A DNA stretch of 64,000 bases from Rugosimonospora africana (GCF_016862975.1 NZ_BONZ01000006.1:62001-126000), one strand, 5' to 3'. Numbered from the stretch's first letter, positions 48,592-56,924 are shown. The notes: generated by a model not told the origin, from the sequence alone. A program made the numbers and translations.

Positions 48592-49887
48592 TCAGTTGGT
48601 TGATGCAGCCAAGGTCACCTGTACGTTGTGAGGCCCGCCGTCCCGCTGATACTGGACATTCACCGACTGGCCCGGCGCGTACATCCGGACGAGGGCGATC
48701 AGATCCGCCGGCTGGTCCAGCGGCACATTGTTGATCCGGGTCAGCACGTCGCCGGCCCTGATCCCGGCGTGGGAGGCAGGTCCACCCGGGGACACCACGG
48801 TCACTTCGACGCCACCGTTCGGGTTCAGGTACGAATTGGACAATTCGGCACCGATTACCGTCCGACGGGCCTTACCGTTGTTGATGATGTCCTGTGCTAT
48901 CCGCTTTGCCTGGTTAATCGGAATCGCGAAGGCGAGGCCGATATTCCCCGCTGTCTCCGAATCCGACGCGGTCGAACGGATCACCGAGTTGATCCCGATC
49001 ACCCGGCCGCCGGCGTCGATGAGGGGCCCACCGGAGTTGCCGTGATTGATCGCGGCGTCGGTCTGGATCGCGGCGTAGTACCGCGTCGGACCGCCCGGCT
49101 CATCCGCCTCGATGGTGCGGTTGAGCGAGCTGACGATGCCGTACGTCACGGTGTTGGCCAGGGCGAGCGGTGAGCCGATCGCCAGTACCGGATCGCCGAC
49201 CGCCACCCGGTCGGAGTCGCCGAACTGGACCGCCGGCAGGCCGGTCTTGTCCATCTTGAGCACGGCGACGTCGGACTCCTCGTCGACGCCGATCAGCTTG
49301 GCGGACACCGTCGTGGAGTCGCTGAACGTCACGGTGGGCTGGCCCTTCTCCCCCTCGACGACGTGATCGTTGGTGATCACGTAACCGTCGCCGGAGGCGA
49401 TGAAGCCCGAGCCGAGGCTGTATCCGGAGCCGGTGCCCACCTTGATCGTCACGACGCTGGGCAGCAAACGGGAGGCCACCCCGGCCAGCGAGCTCGGCGG
49501 CCGTACGGTCAGTGAGGCCGGCGAACCGTTACCGCCCGCACCCAGTACCGTGCGCCCACCCGCGCCCCCTCTGGTGGCGAACACGTAGCCGAGCGTGCCG
49601 CCAAGCGAACCGGCCAGCAGAGCGCTCACGATGGCCACCAGGAATACCAGTCCGAGCCCCCGGCGCGGCCCCGTACCGGTGGAGGTGGGGTCCGATTCGA
49701 GGGGCGGCGGCTGGGCGGCCGGGCGGATCACCACGGCGGACGGCGCATCCGGATCTCGCCACGGATCGCTCAGCGCGTCGGACCACCATGGTGACTGGCC
49801 CGTTCCCGTGGTGCTGGTCGAGCGCGCTCCGGGCGCGCCTTGCCCGGCGACGCCGTCAGGCTGCCGCCAGGCCGAACCGTCAGTCAC
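48592..49887 (-). CDS. HtrA/DegP-type membrane serine protease with PDZ domain
   Basis: The product is 431 residues from GTG 49885-49887 (another GTG lies 3 codons upstream, too close to the AGGAGAG site). The layout is a cytoplasmic Pro/Ser-rich N-terminus, one span at about 77-104, a trypsin-like domain with His175, Asp206 and Ser285 (TNDHVV, DEESDVAVLK, NHGNSGGPL), and a C-terminal PDZ domain from about 340. It probably degrades or senses misfolded exported proteins. In mycobacteria the corresponding gene follows sigE-rseA, absent here. Confidence 0.92.
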   Translation of the reverse strand: MTDGSAWRQPDGVAGQGAPGARSTSTTGTGQSPWWSDALSDPWRDPDAPSAVVIRPAAQPPPLESDPTSTGTGPRRGLGLVFLVAIVSALLAGSLGGTLGYVFATRGGAGGRTVLGAGGNGSPASLTVRPPSSLAGVASRLLPSVVTIKVGTGSGYSLGSGFIASGDGYVITNDHVVEGEKGQPTVTFSDSTTVSAKLIGVDEESDVAVLKMDKTGLPAVQFGDSDRVAVGDPVLAIGSPLALANTVTYGIVSSLNRTIEADEPGGPTRYYAAIQTDAAINHGNSGGPLIDAGGRVIGINSVIRSTASDSETAGNIGLAFAIPINQAKRIAQDIINNGKARRTVIGAELSNSYLNPNGGVEVTVVSPGGPASHAGIRAGDVLTRINNVPLDQPADLIALVRMYAPGQSVNVQYQRDGGPHNVQVTLAASTN

Positions 49888-50116
49888 GATCGGCACCCTC
49901 TCCTGTCCATCCCCGCCTCCAGCATCGCACGCCCGGCGCTGTCGTAAGTCGGCGCTCGGATCTCCACCGGCCGCCGTGCGCACCCGCCGCCGCGGCCGGT
50001 GGCTGTCGTACGCGCCCTGGCCAGCTGATCATCTTCCGGCTCCCGTACGCCGCCTCGGTTCGGCGAGATCAACAGGACAGGGCCTACGCTTAGCTCGCAG
50101 CGCCCGCGCCCCAGCC

Positions 50117-50836
50117 GTGGCGCCCGCCCACCGTCGGCGTCCGCCTACCGGAGGCGCCAGTCCCCCGATCGGGAGGTGCACCATCGCCGCGACCATCAAC
50201 ACGCCGAATCCGGTCACCGCCGCGACGCGCGAGTTCGCCGAGGCATACGCCCCCGAGGACCGGGTCCTGCAGGTAGCCCGCTCGCTGTCCCACGAGATCG
50301 GCCTGTCCCCGGTGCAGCCGGGCGCCGGGGCCGCACTGCGGCTGCTCGCCGCGGCCGGTGGGGCCAAGGCGGTCGTGGAGATCGGCACGGGTGCCGGCGT
50401 CAGCGGGCTGTGGCTGCTTTCCGGCATGCGGTCGGACGGGATCCTGACGACGATCGACGTCGAGGCCGAACACCAGCGGATGGCCCGGCGCATCTTCATC
50501 GAGGCCGGGTACCAGCCGTCCCGTACCCGGATCATCACCGGCCGGGCGCTGGACGTGATGCCCCGGCTCGCCGACGGGATGTACGACCTGCTTTTCGTGG
50601 ACGGTGACCGGGACGAGTACGCGTCCTGTGTCGGATCCGCGCAGCGGCTGCTGCGCCCGGGCGGAATTTTGGCGATCAACGGGGTACTGGCCGACGGGAA
50701 GGTGGCCGACCCGGCGGCCCGCGATCCGGAGACCGTGGTGCTGCGCGAGTTGGTCAAGGCGCTGCGCGAGGCCGAGGAGTGGCTGCCCGCGCTGCTGCCG
50801 GTCGGCAACGGCCTGCTCGCGGCCGTCAAGCGGTGA
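50117..50836 (+). CDS. O-methyltransferase, SAM-dependent (start uncertain)
   Basis: This is a class I O-methyltransferase of the catechol type: KAVVEIGTGAGVSGLWLL, TIDVEAEHQRMARRIF and LLFVDGDRDEY. The homologous region begins at TIAATINTPNPVTAATREF, where no ATG/GTG exists. GTG 50117 is the nearest in-frame standard start (239 residues, no ribosome site). GGGAGG at 50171-50176 stands 6 nt before an ATC codon (50183), which would fit the family start. A TACGCT box lies at 50089. It diverges from htrA. Confidence 0.85.
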   Translation: MAPAHRRRPPTGGASPPIGRCTIAATINTPNPVTAATREFAEAYAPEDRVLQVARSLSHEIGLSPVQPGAGAALRLLAAAGGAKAVVEIGTGAGVSGLWLLSGMRSDGILTTIDVEAEHQRMARRIFIEAGYQPSRTRIITGRALDVMPRLADGMYDLLFVDGDRDEYASCVGSAQRLLRPGGILAINGVLADGKVADPAARDPETVVLRELVKALREAEEWLPALLPVGNGLLAAVKR

Positions 50837-50879
50837 GCCATCCGGTGCGCAGAGCCGCCGTCGCTCGCATCGCCGCCTG

Positions 50880-52340
50880 TCAGGACTGCTCGCCGACGCT
50901 CTCCAGCCAGCGCAGCAATGTGCGTACCCCCCAGCCGGTCGCGCCCTTGACCAGCTCCCCCTCGTTCGTCTCGATCCACGAAGGTGCCGACATGTCCAGG
51001 TGTGCCCAGCGGTCCCGGGCGACACCGGTGAACTCGCGCAGGAACAGCGCGGCGACCACCGAGCCGGCACCGCCGTCCCCCACGTTGGCGGCGTCCGCGA
51101 CATCGCTCGCGAGCGACTCCAGGTAGTCGTCGGTCAGCGGCATGCGCCACATCCGCTCCCCGGCGGCGGAGGCGGCCGCGGTCAGCTCACCGGCCAGTTC
51201 GTCGTTGTCGCTGTACAGCGCGGCAGTGCGCTTGCCCAGCGCGACCGCGTTGGCGCCGGTGAGCGTCGCCAGGTCGACCAGCAGGTCGGGGTTCAGCCGG
51301 CGGACCGCGTACGCCAGCGCGTCGGCGAGCACGATCCGGCCCTCGGCGTCGGTGTTGAGAATCTCGCTGGTCCGGCCGCCGTAGTGGCGCACCACGTCAC
51401 CCGGCCGGTACGCGGAGCCGCTCGGCATGTTCTCGGCCAGCGGCGCGAGCGCGGTCACCCGTACCGGCAGGTTCAGCGCGGCGGCGCCGAGGGTGGCCGC
51501 GATGATCGCCGCCGCCCCGCCCATGTCCTTGCGCATCAGCTTCATGCCGTCCCGGGGCTTGATCGAGATGCCGCCCGAGTCGAAGGTGATGCCCTTGCCG
51601 ACGAGCACCACGTGTCGGCGTGCCCCGCGCGGCCGCCAGCCCAGCTCGACCAGCCGGGGTCCCCGGGGGGAGCCACCGCCGACCGCGAGAATGCCGCCGA
51701 AGCCCTCCTCCGCCAGTTCCCGGGGCTCCCGGACACGCAGCTTGAGCCCGGACAGGCGGTTCGCCTCCCGAGCCACCCGCGCCGCGAACCAGGCCGGGCT
51801 CTTCTCCTGGCTGGGCATGTTGGTCAGGTCCCGGGCCAGGTACGTCGCGCTCGCCACCGCGTTGGCCACTCCGAGCGCGGTCTCGAAGCGCTCCGGGGCA
51901 TCGACGAGTACCGTCACCCGGCGCAGCGCCGGGCCGCCGTCCGCCTTCTCCGCCGCCAGCCGGAACCGATATCCGGCGAGCAACATCCCCTCAGCGAGCC
52001 CGCGCAGCGCGGCCGGCTCGACGCTGCCGGGCAGCGCCACGGACAGCGCCGGCTCCCGGACAGCCGCCCGGTACAGCGCGGCTCCGGCCGAGCGCCAGTC
52101 CGCCTCGGTTCCGGCGCCGATCCCGACCAGCAGCAGCCGGCGCGGCCGGTCCTGGGGTCGGGGGAGCACCTGCACCGCACCCGCCGCGCCGCTGTGGTCG
52201 GCGTCCTCGACGAAGGCGGCGGCCTCCGCGGCAATCGCTCCGGCGACTGGCGCCTCGACGGGTACCAACCCGTCCGGGGACACCGGGAGCGCCAGCGCGG
52301 CCGGGGCGCCACCGGTTGTGGAAAGGCGGATGTTCAGCAA
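50880..52340 (-). CDS. pepA: Leucyl aminopeptidase (M17)
   Basis: This is a cytosolic zinc/manganese aminopeptidase of 486 residues. The N-terminal regulatory domain spans about 1-160. The catalytic domain has GKGITFDSGG (248-257), KDMGGAA and the signature NTDAEGR (329-335). Metal-binding Lys/Asp/Glu residues are all present. The start appears to be TTG 52338-52340. It converges with the methyltransferase, and its upstream region is the three-unit repeat array. Confidence 0.92.
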   Translation of the reverse strand: MLNIRLSTTGGAPAALALPVSPDGLVPVEAPVAGAIAAEAAAFVEDADHSGAAGAVQVLPRPQDRPRRLLLVGIGAGTEADWRSAGAALYRAAVREPALSVALPGSVEPAALRGLAEGMLLAGYRFRLAAEKADGGPALRRVTVLVDAPERFETALGVANAVASATYLARDLTNMPSQEKSPAWFAARVAREANRLSGLKLRVREPRELAEEGFGGILAVGGGSPRGPRLVELGWRPRGARRHVVLVGKGITFDSGGISIKPRDGMKLMRKDMGGAAAIIAATLGAAALNLPVRVTALAPLAENMPSGSAYRPGDVVRHYGGRTSEILNTDAEGRIVLADALAYAVRRLNPDLLVDLATLTGANAVALGKRTAALYSDNDELAGELTAAASAAGERMWRMPLTDDYLESLASDVADAANVGDGGAGSVVAALFLREFTGVARDRWAHLDMSAPSWIETNEGELVKGATGWGVRTLLRWLESVGEQS

Positions 52341-52363
52341 AGCCCGGTCATCTCCCGTTTTGC

Positions 52364-52504
52364 GATTGGTCTGGGTCGTCGCGCCAGACGCGCCGAGCCC
52401 GACTGGTCTGGGTCGCAGCGCGGCGCCAGACGCGCCAAGCCCGACTGGTCGGCGACTGGTTCGGGTCGCGGCGCGGCACCAGACGCGCCGAGCCGGACTG
52501 GTGG
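52364..52504. repeat. Three tandem copies of the dispersed approx. 50-bp repeat
   Basis: Units at 52364-52408, 52401-52450 and 52454-52504 lie in the opposite orientation to the other loci (gactggtctgggtcg at left, cgagcc-gactggt at right). The second shares gactggtc with its neighbour. The array fills most of the 52341-52611 spacer upstream of pepA. Unit 1 lacks about 5 bp in the middle. Amplification in tandem shows that the element can expand. Confidence 0.8.
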
Positions 52505-52611
52505 AACTGTTCGACCGTCACGGCAGCCGCCCGCACCCGGTGATCCGATGGATCATTCCGGGTGCGGACGACTGCTTGACATATTCAGCTGTCCTTACCG
52601 ACGGGTCGGGG

Positions 52612-52779
52612 TCAGCCGGCGGCGGCCTTAAGCGCGTCTCCGAGCGCGTTCGCCTCGTCGGGAGTCATCTCAACGACGAGCCGGCCACCGCCTTCCAGCG
52701 GGACACGCATTACGATGCCCCGGCCCTCCTTGGTGACCTCCAGCGGACCGTCGCCCGTCCGCGGCTTCATCGCCGCCAT
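52612..52779 (-). CDS. DUF3117 small protein
   Basis: The product is 55 residues, MAAMKPRTGDGPLEVTKEGR, with VMRVPLEGGGRLVVEMTPDEA and ending KAAAG; conserved in actinobacteria (compare Rv1211) without known function. Start at ATG 52777-52779, with GGGGAGA upstream; an upstream Met 5 codons earlier is possible. It is acidic/basic balanced and soluble. Confidence 0.85.
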   Translation of the reverse strand: MAAMKPRTGDGPLEVTKEGRGIVMRVPLEGGGRLVVEMTPDEANALGDALKAAAG

Positions 52780-53027
52780 CTCGTCTCCCCTCACACTTTC
52801 TGCAGGTCAAAGCGGCTCCTCCGACCTGTACGGCAGCGGCACTCCAGCCCGGGGCGGCGACCCCGGAACTGTGCCGACTCATGATTTTCCCTGATGAAGG
52901 GCGTCAGACCCAAACCGCCCCGGCGGGGATATGACACCGATCTAGACCTGACGCCAGGAAACTGTCACAATGAGCGGCATTTCCGCCGGCCGGCGGCGTG
53001 ATGTCGATCACGAAGGGTGGGCAGACC

Positions 53028-53903
53028 ATGCAGGCGCGCTCGGCCCTGTTCGACCTGTACGGCGACTATCTGCGCCCGCGCGGCGGTCGCGCGCCGGTCG
53101 CCGCCTTGGTCCGCCTGCTCGCCCCGCTGGGGATCGCCGCCCCCGCCGTCCGCACCGCCGTGTCCCGCATGGTCCGCCAGGGCTGGCTGCATCCGCTGCG
53201 CCTGTCCACCGGGCCCGGCTACCTGCTGAGCCCCAAGGCAGCCCGGCGCCTGGACGAGGCGGCCGCGAGGATCTACCGCACCGGTCGGACCGGCTGGGAC
53301 GGAACGTTTGATCTGATTGTTATCGACACCCCGCCTCAGCGCGGCGACCGGTCCCGGCTCGCCGCCAATCTGGCCTTCCTCGGATATGGCAACATCGACG
53401 AGGCTACCTGGGTGGCCACCCGCACCACCGACGAAGTGGACACTCTGCTGCGCGAGTCGGGCCTGCGGTACGAACGGTTCACGGCCAGCCACGCCGCGGG
53501 TACGGCCGGCGCCATGGCGCTGGTCCGCCGGGCGTGGAACCTGGAGGAGATCAGCAACGCGTACGAGCGGTTCGTCCGTGAGCTGCGTCCGCTGGTCGCG
53601 ACGATCAATGAGCGCAGCACGGATGAGGTCTGCTACGCCGCCCGGTTCACGCTGGTGCACTCGTGGCGAACGTTCCTGTTCAGCGATCCGCAGCTGCCCC
53701 CGAGCCTGCTTCCACCGCGCTGGCCGGGCACGGCGGCGGCGGCGTTCTTCGACCGGCACTCCGGGCGCCTCCGACCGGCCGCGGACCGGTACGTCGACAT
53801 GTGCCTGGAGCAGTCGAGCCGCACCCTGGCGGCCCGCCACCTCACGCGTACGCCGGTCAAAACCGTCCGGCAGCAGACGATCCGGAGCGAGGAGCGGACA
53901 TGA
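53028..53903 (+). CDS. PaaX-family transcriptional regulator
   Basis: The product is 291 residues from ATG 53028 (MQARSALFDLYGDYLRPRGG). An N-terminal winged-helix region (about 1-70, VRTAVSRMVRQGWL) is followed by the PaaX-type ligand region (WDGTFDLIVIDTP and YERFVRELRPL). PaaX represses phenylacetate catabolism in E. coli, with phenylacetyl-CoA as effector. Its stop overlaps the start of the enoyl-CoA hydratase gene (ATGA), so it may control that gene. Confidence 0.85.
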   Translation: MQARSALFDLYGDYLRPRGGRAPVAALVRLLAPLGIAAPAVRTAVSRMVRQGWLHPLRLSTGPGYLLSPKAARRLDEAAARIYRTGRTGWDGTFDLIVIDTPPQRGDRSRLAANLAFLGYGNIDEATWVATRTTDEVDTLLRESGLRYERFTASHAAGTAGAMALVRRAWNLEEISNAYERFVRELRPLVATINERSTDEVCYAARFTLVHSWRTFLFSDPQLPPSLLPPRWPGTAAAAFFDRHSGRLRPAADRYVDMCLEQSSRTLAARHLTRTPVKTVRQQTIRSEERT

Positions 53904-54691
53904 GTGACGTTCTGCTGGTCGAGCGCGACGGCGCGGTCGTGTCGCTCACCCTCAACCGGCCCGACTCGCTGAACTCCCTCAACCGGGAGTTGAAGGCGTC
54001 GCTGCGGGACACCCTCGGCGACCTCGAGTCCGATCCGGAGTGCCGGGCGGTGGTGCTCGCCGGCGCCGGCCGGGCCTTCTGCGTGGGTCAGGATCTGCGC
54101 GAGCACGTGGAGGTGCTGGAGTCGGGTTCGACCGATCCGCTGGGCACCGTGAGCGAGCACTACAACCCGATCGCCGCGCGGCTGGCCGGGCTGAGCAAGC
54201 CGGTCGTCGCCGCGGTGCGCGGAAGCGCCGCCGGTGCCGGGGCATCCCTCGCGCTGCTGGCTGACTTCCGGATCGGCGGCCCGAAGACCAGCTTCCTGAT
54301 GGCGTTCGCCAACGTGGGCCTGGCGGCCGACACCGGCGCCTCCTGGACGCTGCCCCGGCTGGTCGGGCTCGCGAAGGCGACCGAGCTGCTGATGCTCGCC
54401 CAGCCGGTACCCGCCGACGAGGCGAACCGCCTCGGGCTGCTCACCACGCTGGTCGACGAGGACGATGACGTTCTGCCGGCGGCCAGGGCACTCGCCGCCC
54501 GGCTGGCCGCGGGGCCCACTATGGCGTACGGCGCGATCAAGCGCGAACTGGCGATCGGCAGCACCGGCAGCCTCGCCGAAGCGCTGGCCGGCGAGTACGA
54601 GGCTCAGACGCTGACCGGTGCGTCGGCGGACCACCGGGCCGCGACGGCGGCCTTCGTCGCCAAGCAGAGGCCCGAGTTCACCGGCCGCTGA
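53900..54691 (+). CDS. Enoyl-CoA hydratase/isomerase, PaaG-like
   Basis: This is a crotonase-fold protein of 263 residues. The oxyanion-hole residues lie in AGAGRAFCVGQDLRE and VRGSAAGAGASLALLADFR. The stretch VGLAADTGASWTLPRLVG resembles PaaG-type isomerases, with Asp at the catalytic position. It is coupled to the PaaX-like regulator. No other phenylacetate genes (paaABCDE, paaK) are near, so the substrate is uncertain. Confidence 0.85.
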   Translation: MSDVLLVERDGAVVSLTLNRPDSLNSLNRELKASLRDTLGDLESDPECRAVVLAGAGRAFCVGQDLREHVEVLESGSTDPLGTVSEHYNPIAARLAGLSKPVVAAVRGSAAGAGASLALLADFRIGGPKTSFLMAFANVGLAADTGASWTLPRLVGLAKATELLMLAQPVPADEANRLGLLTTLVDEDDDVLPAARALAARLAAGPTMAYGAIKRELAIGSTGSLAEALAGEYEAQTLTGASADHRAATAAFVAKQRPEFTGR

Positions 54692-54727
54692 GCGCGCCCA
54701 CCGACCGCCCAGCCGCTCGCCGGACCC

Positions 54728-54928
54728 TCAGTCCTCCTCGGGATCGAGGTTGGTCTGCTCATTCATCAGGTATGCCTGCATGGCCAGCTCATTTCCGGCC
54801 GGCGAGACGTAGACCGGCAGCTCGGCCGGGCCCAGCTGATCCACATAGGACCAGAACCGCTCCACCGCCTCGGCCGGAGAGTCGGCCTCGATCGGCAGGT
54901 CGAGACTGATCAGCCAGCGTGCCGTCAT
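54728..54928 (-). CDS. Conserved small acidic protein
   Basis: The product is 66 residues from ATG 54926-54928 (MTARWLISLDLPIEADSPAE), with GRFWSYV-like (ERFWSYVDQLGP) and VSPAGNELAMQAYLMNEQT segments. It looks like a widespread short actinobacterial protein with no assigned function. It is downstream of tag on the same strand after 103 nt; an upstream ATG would overlap tag and is rejected. Confidence 0.7.
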   Translation of the reverse strand: MTARWLISLDLPIEADSPAEAVERFWSYVDQLGPAELPVYVSPAGNELAMQAYLMNEQTNLDPEED

Positions 54929-55031
54929 GGAGTCACCACCACCCGCGCCGTCGAGTCGCCTGCCGCGCCACGGCCGGGGCGCCCGCCGCCCGATCGCCGG
55001 GCGGACACGGTCGCCGGACGGCCCCGGCGAA

Positions 55032-55637
55032 TCACCGGCCACCGCCACGGGTCGCCTTGCGAGGCCGCTTCTTGACGGCCACGTAGCAGTCGGCGAGATG
55101 ATCGTCGACCATGCCGGTGGCCTGCATCAGCGCGTAGGCGGTGGTCGGTCCGACGAACCGGAAACCGCGCTTGCGCAAATCCTTCGCCATCGCCGTGGAC
55201 TCCGGCGTCGACGCCGGGACCTCGGCGAACGACTGCGGACGGGGCCTGCCCGGCTCCGGCGCGTAGGACCAGAGGAAGGCGGAGAGGCCGTCGGGCAGGT
55301 CGCGTGCCGCCGCGGCATTGTTGATCGCGGCGTTGATCTTCGAACGGTTGCGCACGATTCCGGCATCCGCCATCAGGCGCTCGACGTCTGATTCGTCGTA
55401 GGTGGCCACCTTGTCGATGACGAAGTCGTCGAACGCCGCCCGGAACGCCGGTCGTTTGCGCAGGATCGTCAGCCACGACAGGCCGGACTGGAATCCCTCC
55501 AGGGTCAACCGCTCGAACAGCGCGTCGTCGTCGCGCACCGGCTGGCCCCACTCCACGTCGTGGTATGCCAGGTAGTCGGCCGTGCTGCCGGCCCACCCAC
55601 ATCGCGCGAGCCCATCCGCCCCGATCAAGAGATCCAC
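55032..55637 (-). CDS. tag: 3-methyladenine DNA glycosylase I
   Basis: Tag removes 3-methyladenine from alkylated DNA. It has 201 residues, with zinc ligands Cys13, His26, His180 and Cys184 (RCGWAG, YHDVEWG, DHLADC) and the catalytic-region Glu47 in LTLEGFQSGLSW. The start is GTG 55635-55637 with TAGGCT 6 nt upstream, so it is probably leaderless. The C-terminus is basic. Confidence 0.93.
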   Translation of the reverse strand: MDLLIGADGLARCGWAGSTADYLAYHDVEWGQPVRDDDALFERLTLEGFQSGLSWLTILRKRPAFRAAFDDFVIDKVATYDESDVERLMADAGIVRNRSKINAAINNAAAARDLPDGLSAFLWSYAPEPGRPRPQSFAEVPASTPESTAMAKDLRKRGFRFVGPTTAYALMQATGMVDDHLADCYVAVKKRPRKATRGGGR

Positions 55638-55665
55638 GCGGTCAGCCTAGCCAAGGGGTCCGACA

Positions 55666-55722
55666 GTGAGAGCCTGCTGGCAAACCTCCCGCTCGGCCAG
55701 ACGTTTTCCAGCAGGCTCTCAC
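55666..55722 (-). terminator. Long-loop inverted repeat between the SRPBCC gene and tag
   Basis: Fifteen-bp perfect arms (55666-55680 gtgagagcctgctgg with 55708-55722) enclose a 27-nt loop. The right arm overlaps the SRPBCC stop codon. It may end the DivIVA-SRPBCC transcript. The loop is longer than usual for an intrinsic terminator. Confidence 0.5.
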
Positions 55723-56210
55723 GGCAGGGTGCCGGCCTCGACCAGCCGGGCGAATCGGCGCAACATCTGGGTCAGGCCGACCTTGGAACCGGGCCAGAGC
55801 ACCGCCCCGGCGAACCGGCCGGCCGGCCCCGCCGGTAGCTGGAACCACTCGTGCCAGACGACCTGGGTGCGCCCACCACCCATCGCGGTACAGCGCATCA
55901 CGCCCGGCCCGCGCAGCAGTCGACCGGTGTGGACGACCCGCACCTCGTACGGCGGGTCCAGCTTCGCGATCTTCATCTCGTCACGCAGGATGGCCGGGCC
56001 GACCGTGGTGACCGCCTCGACCGTGCTCCCCTCGCCGCCGTCGCCGTCGGTGATCCGCACCTTCGTGAACGGGATCCAGTCGCCCTGCCGCTCCCAGGCG
56101 GTGAAGGCGGCGTAGACCCGCTCGGCGGGTGCGTTGACGATCACCGTCGCGGTGACCTCGCCCGCGCCCGGCGTCGACGGCGGTGTCGACGCCGATCTCG
56201 GGCCGGTCAC
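55719..56210 (-). CDS. SRPBCC-fold ligand-binding protein
   Basis: The 163-residue product begins with a short Ser/Pro tail; from about residue 18 comes a START/Bet-v-1-like fold (VTATVIVNAPAERVYAAFTA, DWIPFTKVRI, TQVVWHEWFQLPAG). Such proteins bind hydrophobic ligands; the ligand is unknown. It overlaps the DivIVA-like gene by ATGA (56207-56210). Confidence 0.82.
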   Translation of the reverse strand: MTGPRSASTPPSTPGAGEVTATVIVNAPAERVYAAFTAWERQGDWIPFTKVRITDGDGGEGSTVEAVTTVGPAILRDEMKIAKLDPPYEVRVVHTGRLLRGPGVMRCTAMGGGRTQVVWHEWFQLPAGPAGRFAGAVLWPGSKVGLTQMLRRFARLVEAGTLP

Positions 56211-56863
56211 TTGGCCGGCTCGGCAGCCGCCGGGTCGCTCATCTTGCCGAAGCCGGTCGGCCAGCGACGGCCGTCCTGATCGCCGTCACCGGCCGGGGAG
56301 TCGTCGCCGTCGCCAGCGTCCTTCGGATCGGCGGCCTTCGGATCGGCGGCAGAATCGGCCGGCTGCGCGGCGTCCTCGGCCAGATCGGAGGTCACCGTCT
56401 GGCCCGGGTCTGCCGCGGTGACGGTCAGAGCCCGGTCGGACCCGGCCTCCGCACCGGTCGCCTCCGCACCGGTCAGTCCGGCGTCGTCGCCCATCCGGGT
56501 CGGCCGGGCCGCCTGCTCGCGGGCGTCGCGCAGGGCGTCCGCCTCCTCGACGCGCCCGGCGCGCAACGCCGCGACCTCGGCCTCCAACACGCCGATCAGC
56601 TCTTCCTTGTACCCGAGGTCGTAGGCGGCCCGCCGAAGCGCCAGGTCAACCTGCGTCATCCGGTAGCCACGTAGGGTTACATCGAAGCGGACCTGTCCGA
56701 GGTCGGACTCGGTCAACGGCCGGGACCCCGGCAGCGGGACAGATCGACCATCCGGTTCGATCGGCTCCAGGCCCTGGTCACCCCCCATGATCAGCACGGT
56801 GATACCAAAGACGAGCGCGGCGGCGACGAGTGCCACGGCGAGCACAATGAAGAGCTGGCCCAT
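56207..56863 (-). CDS. Membrane-anchored DivIVA-domain protein (Rv1209-like)
   Basis: The product is 218 residues from ATG 56861-56863 (MGQLFIVLAVALVAAALVFG). One N-terminal span is followed by the DivIVA-like motif FDVTLRGYRMTQVDLAL (about 60-76), a helical stretch (VLEAEVAALRAGRVEEADAL) and a long acidic tail. It resembles the short mycobacterial protein next to folP2, with a longer tail. It may tether a partner at the membrane. The start is 61 bp from the divergent folP2. Confidence 0.78.
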   Translation of the reverse strand: MGQLFIVLAVALVAAALVFGITVLIMGGDQGLEPIEPDGRSVPLPGSRPLTESDLGQVRFDVTLRGYRMTQVDLALRRAAYDLGYKEELIGVLEAEVAALRAGRVEEADALRDAREQAARPTRMGDDAGLTGAEATGAEAGSDRALTVTAADPGQTVTSDLAEDAAQPADSAADPKAADPKDAGDGDDSPAGDGDQDGRRWPTGFGKMSDPAAAEPAK

Positions 56864-56865
56864 GC

Positions 56866-56877
56866 CCACGATCGTGG
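56866..56877. promoter_or_regulatory. 12-bp palindrome between the DivIVA-like gene and folP2
   Basis: The sequence ccacgatcgtgg is perfectly self-complementary and starts 3 bp upstream of the DivIVA-like ATG in the 61-bp divergent spacer. It is a candidate operator for both genes. The regulator is unknown, and short palindromes also arise by chance. Confidence 0.35.
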
Positions 56878-56924
56878 CACGCTTGCCGAGTACGGGCGAC
56901 CCCGCCACCCGGACGAGGAGATAG

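Noticed and set aside
52364-52504. CRISPR array
   Set aside because: The three units are near-identical and adjoin or overlap without unique spacers; they belong to the dispersed repeat family.
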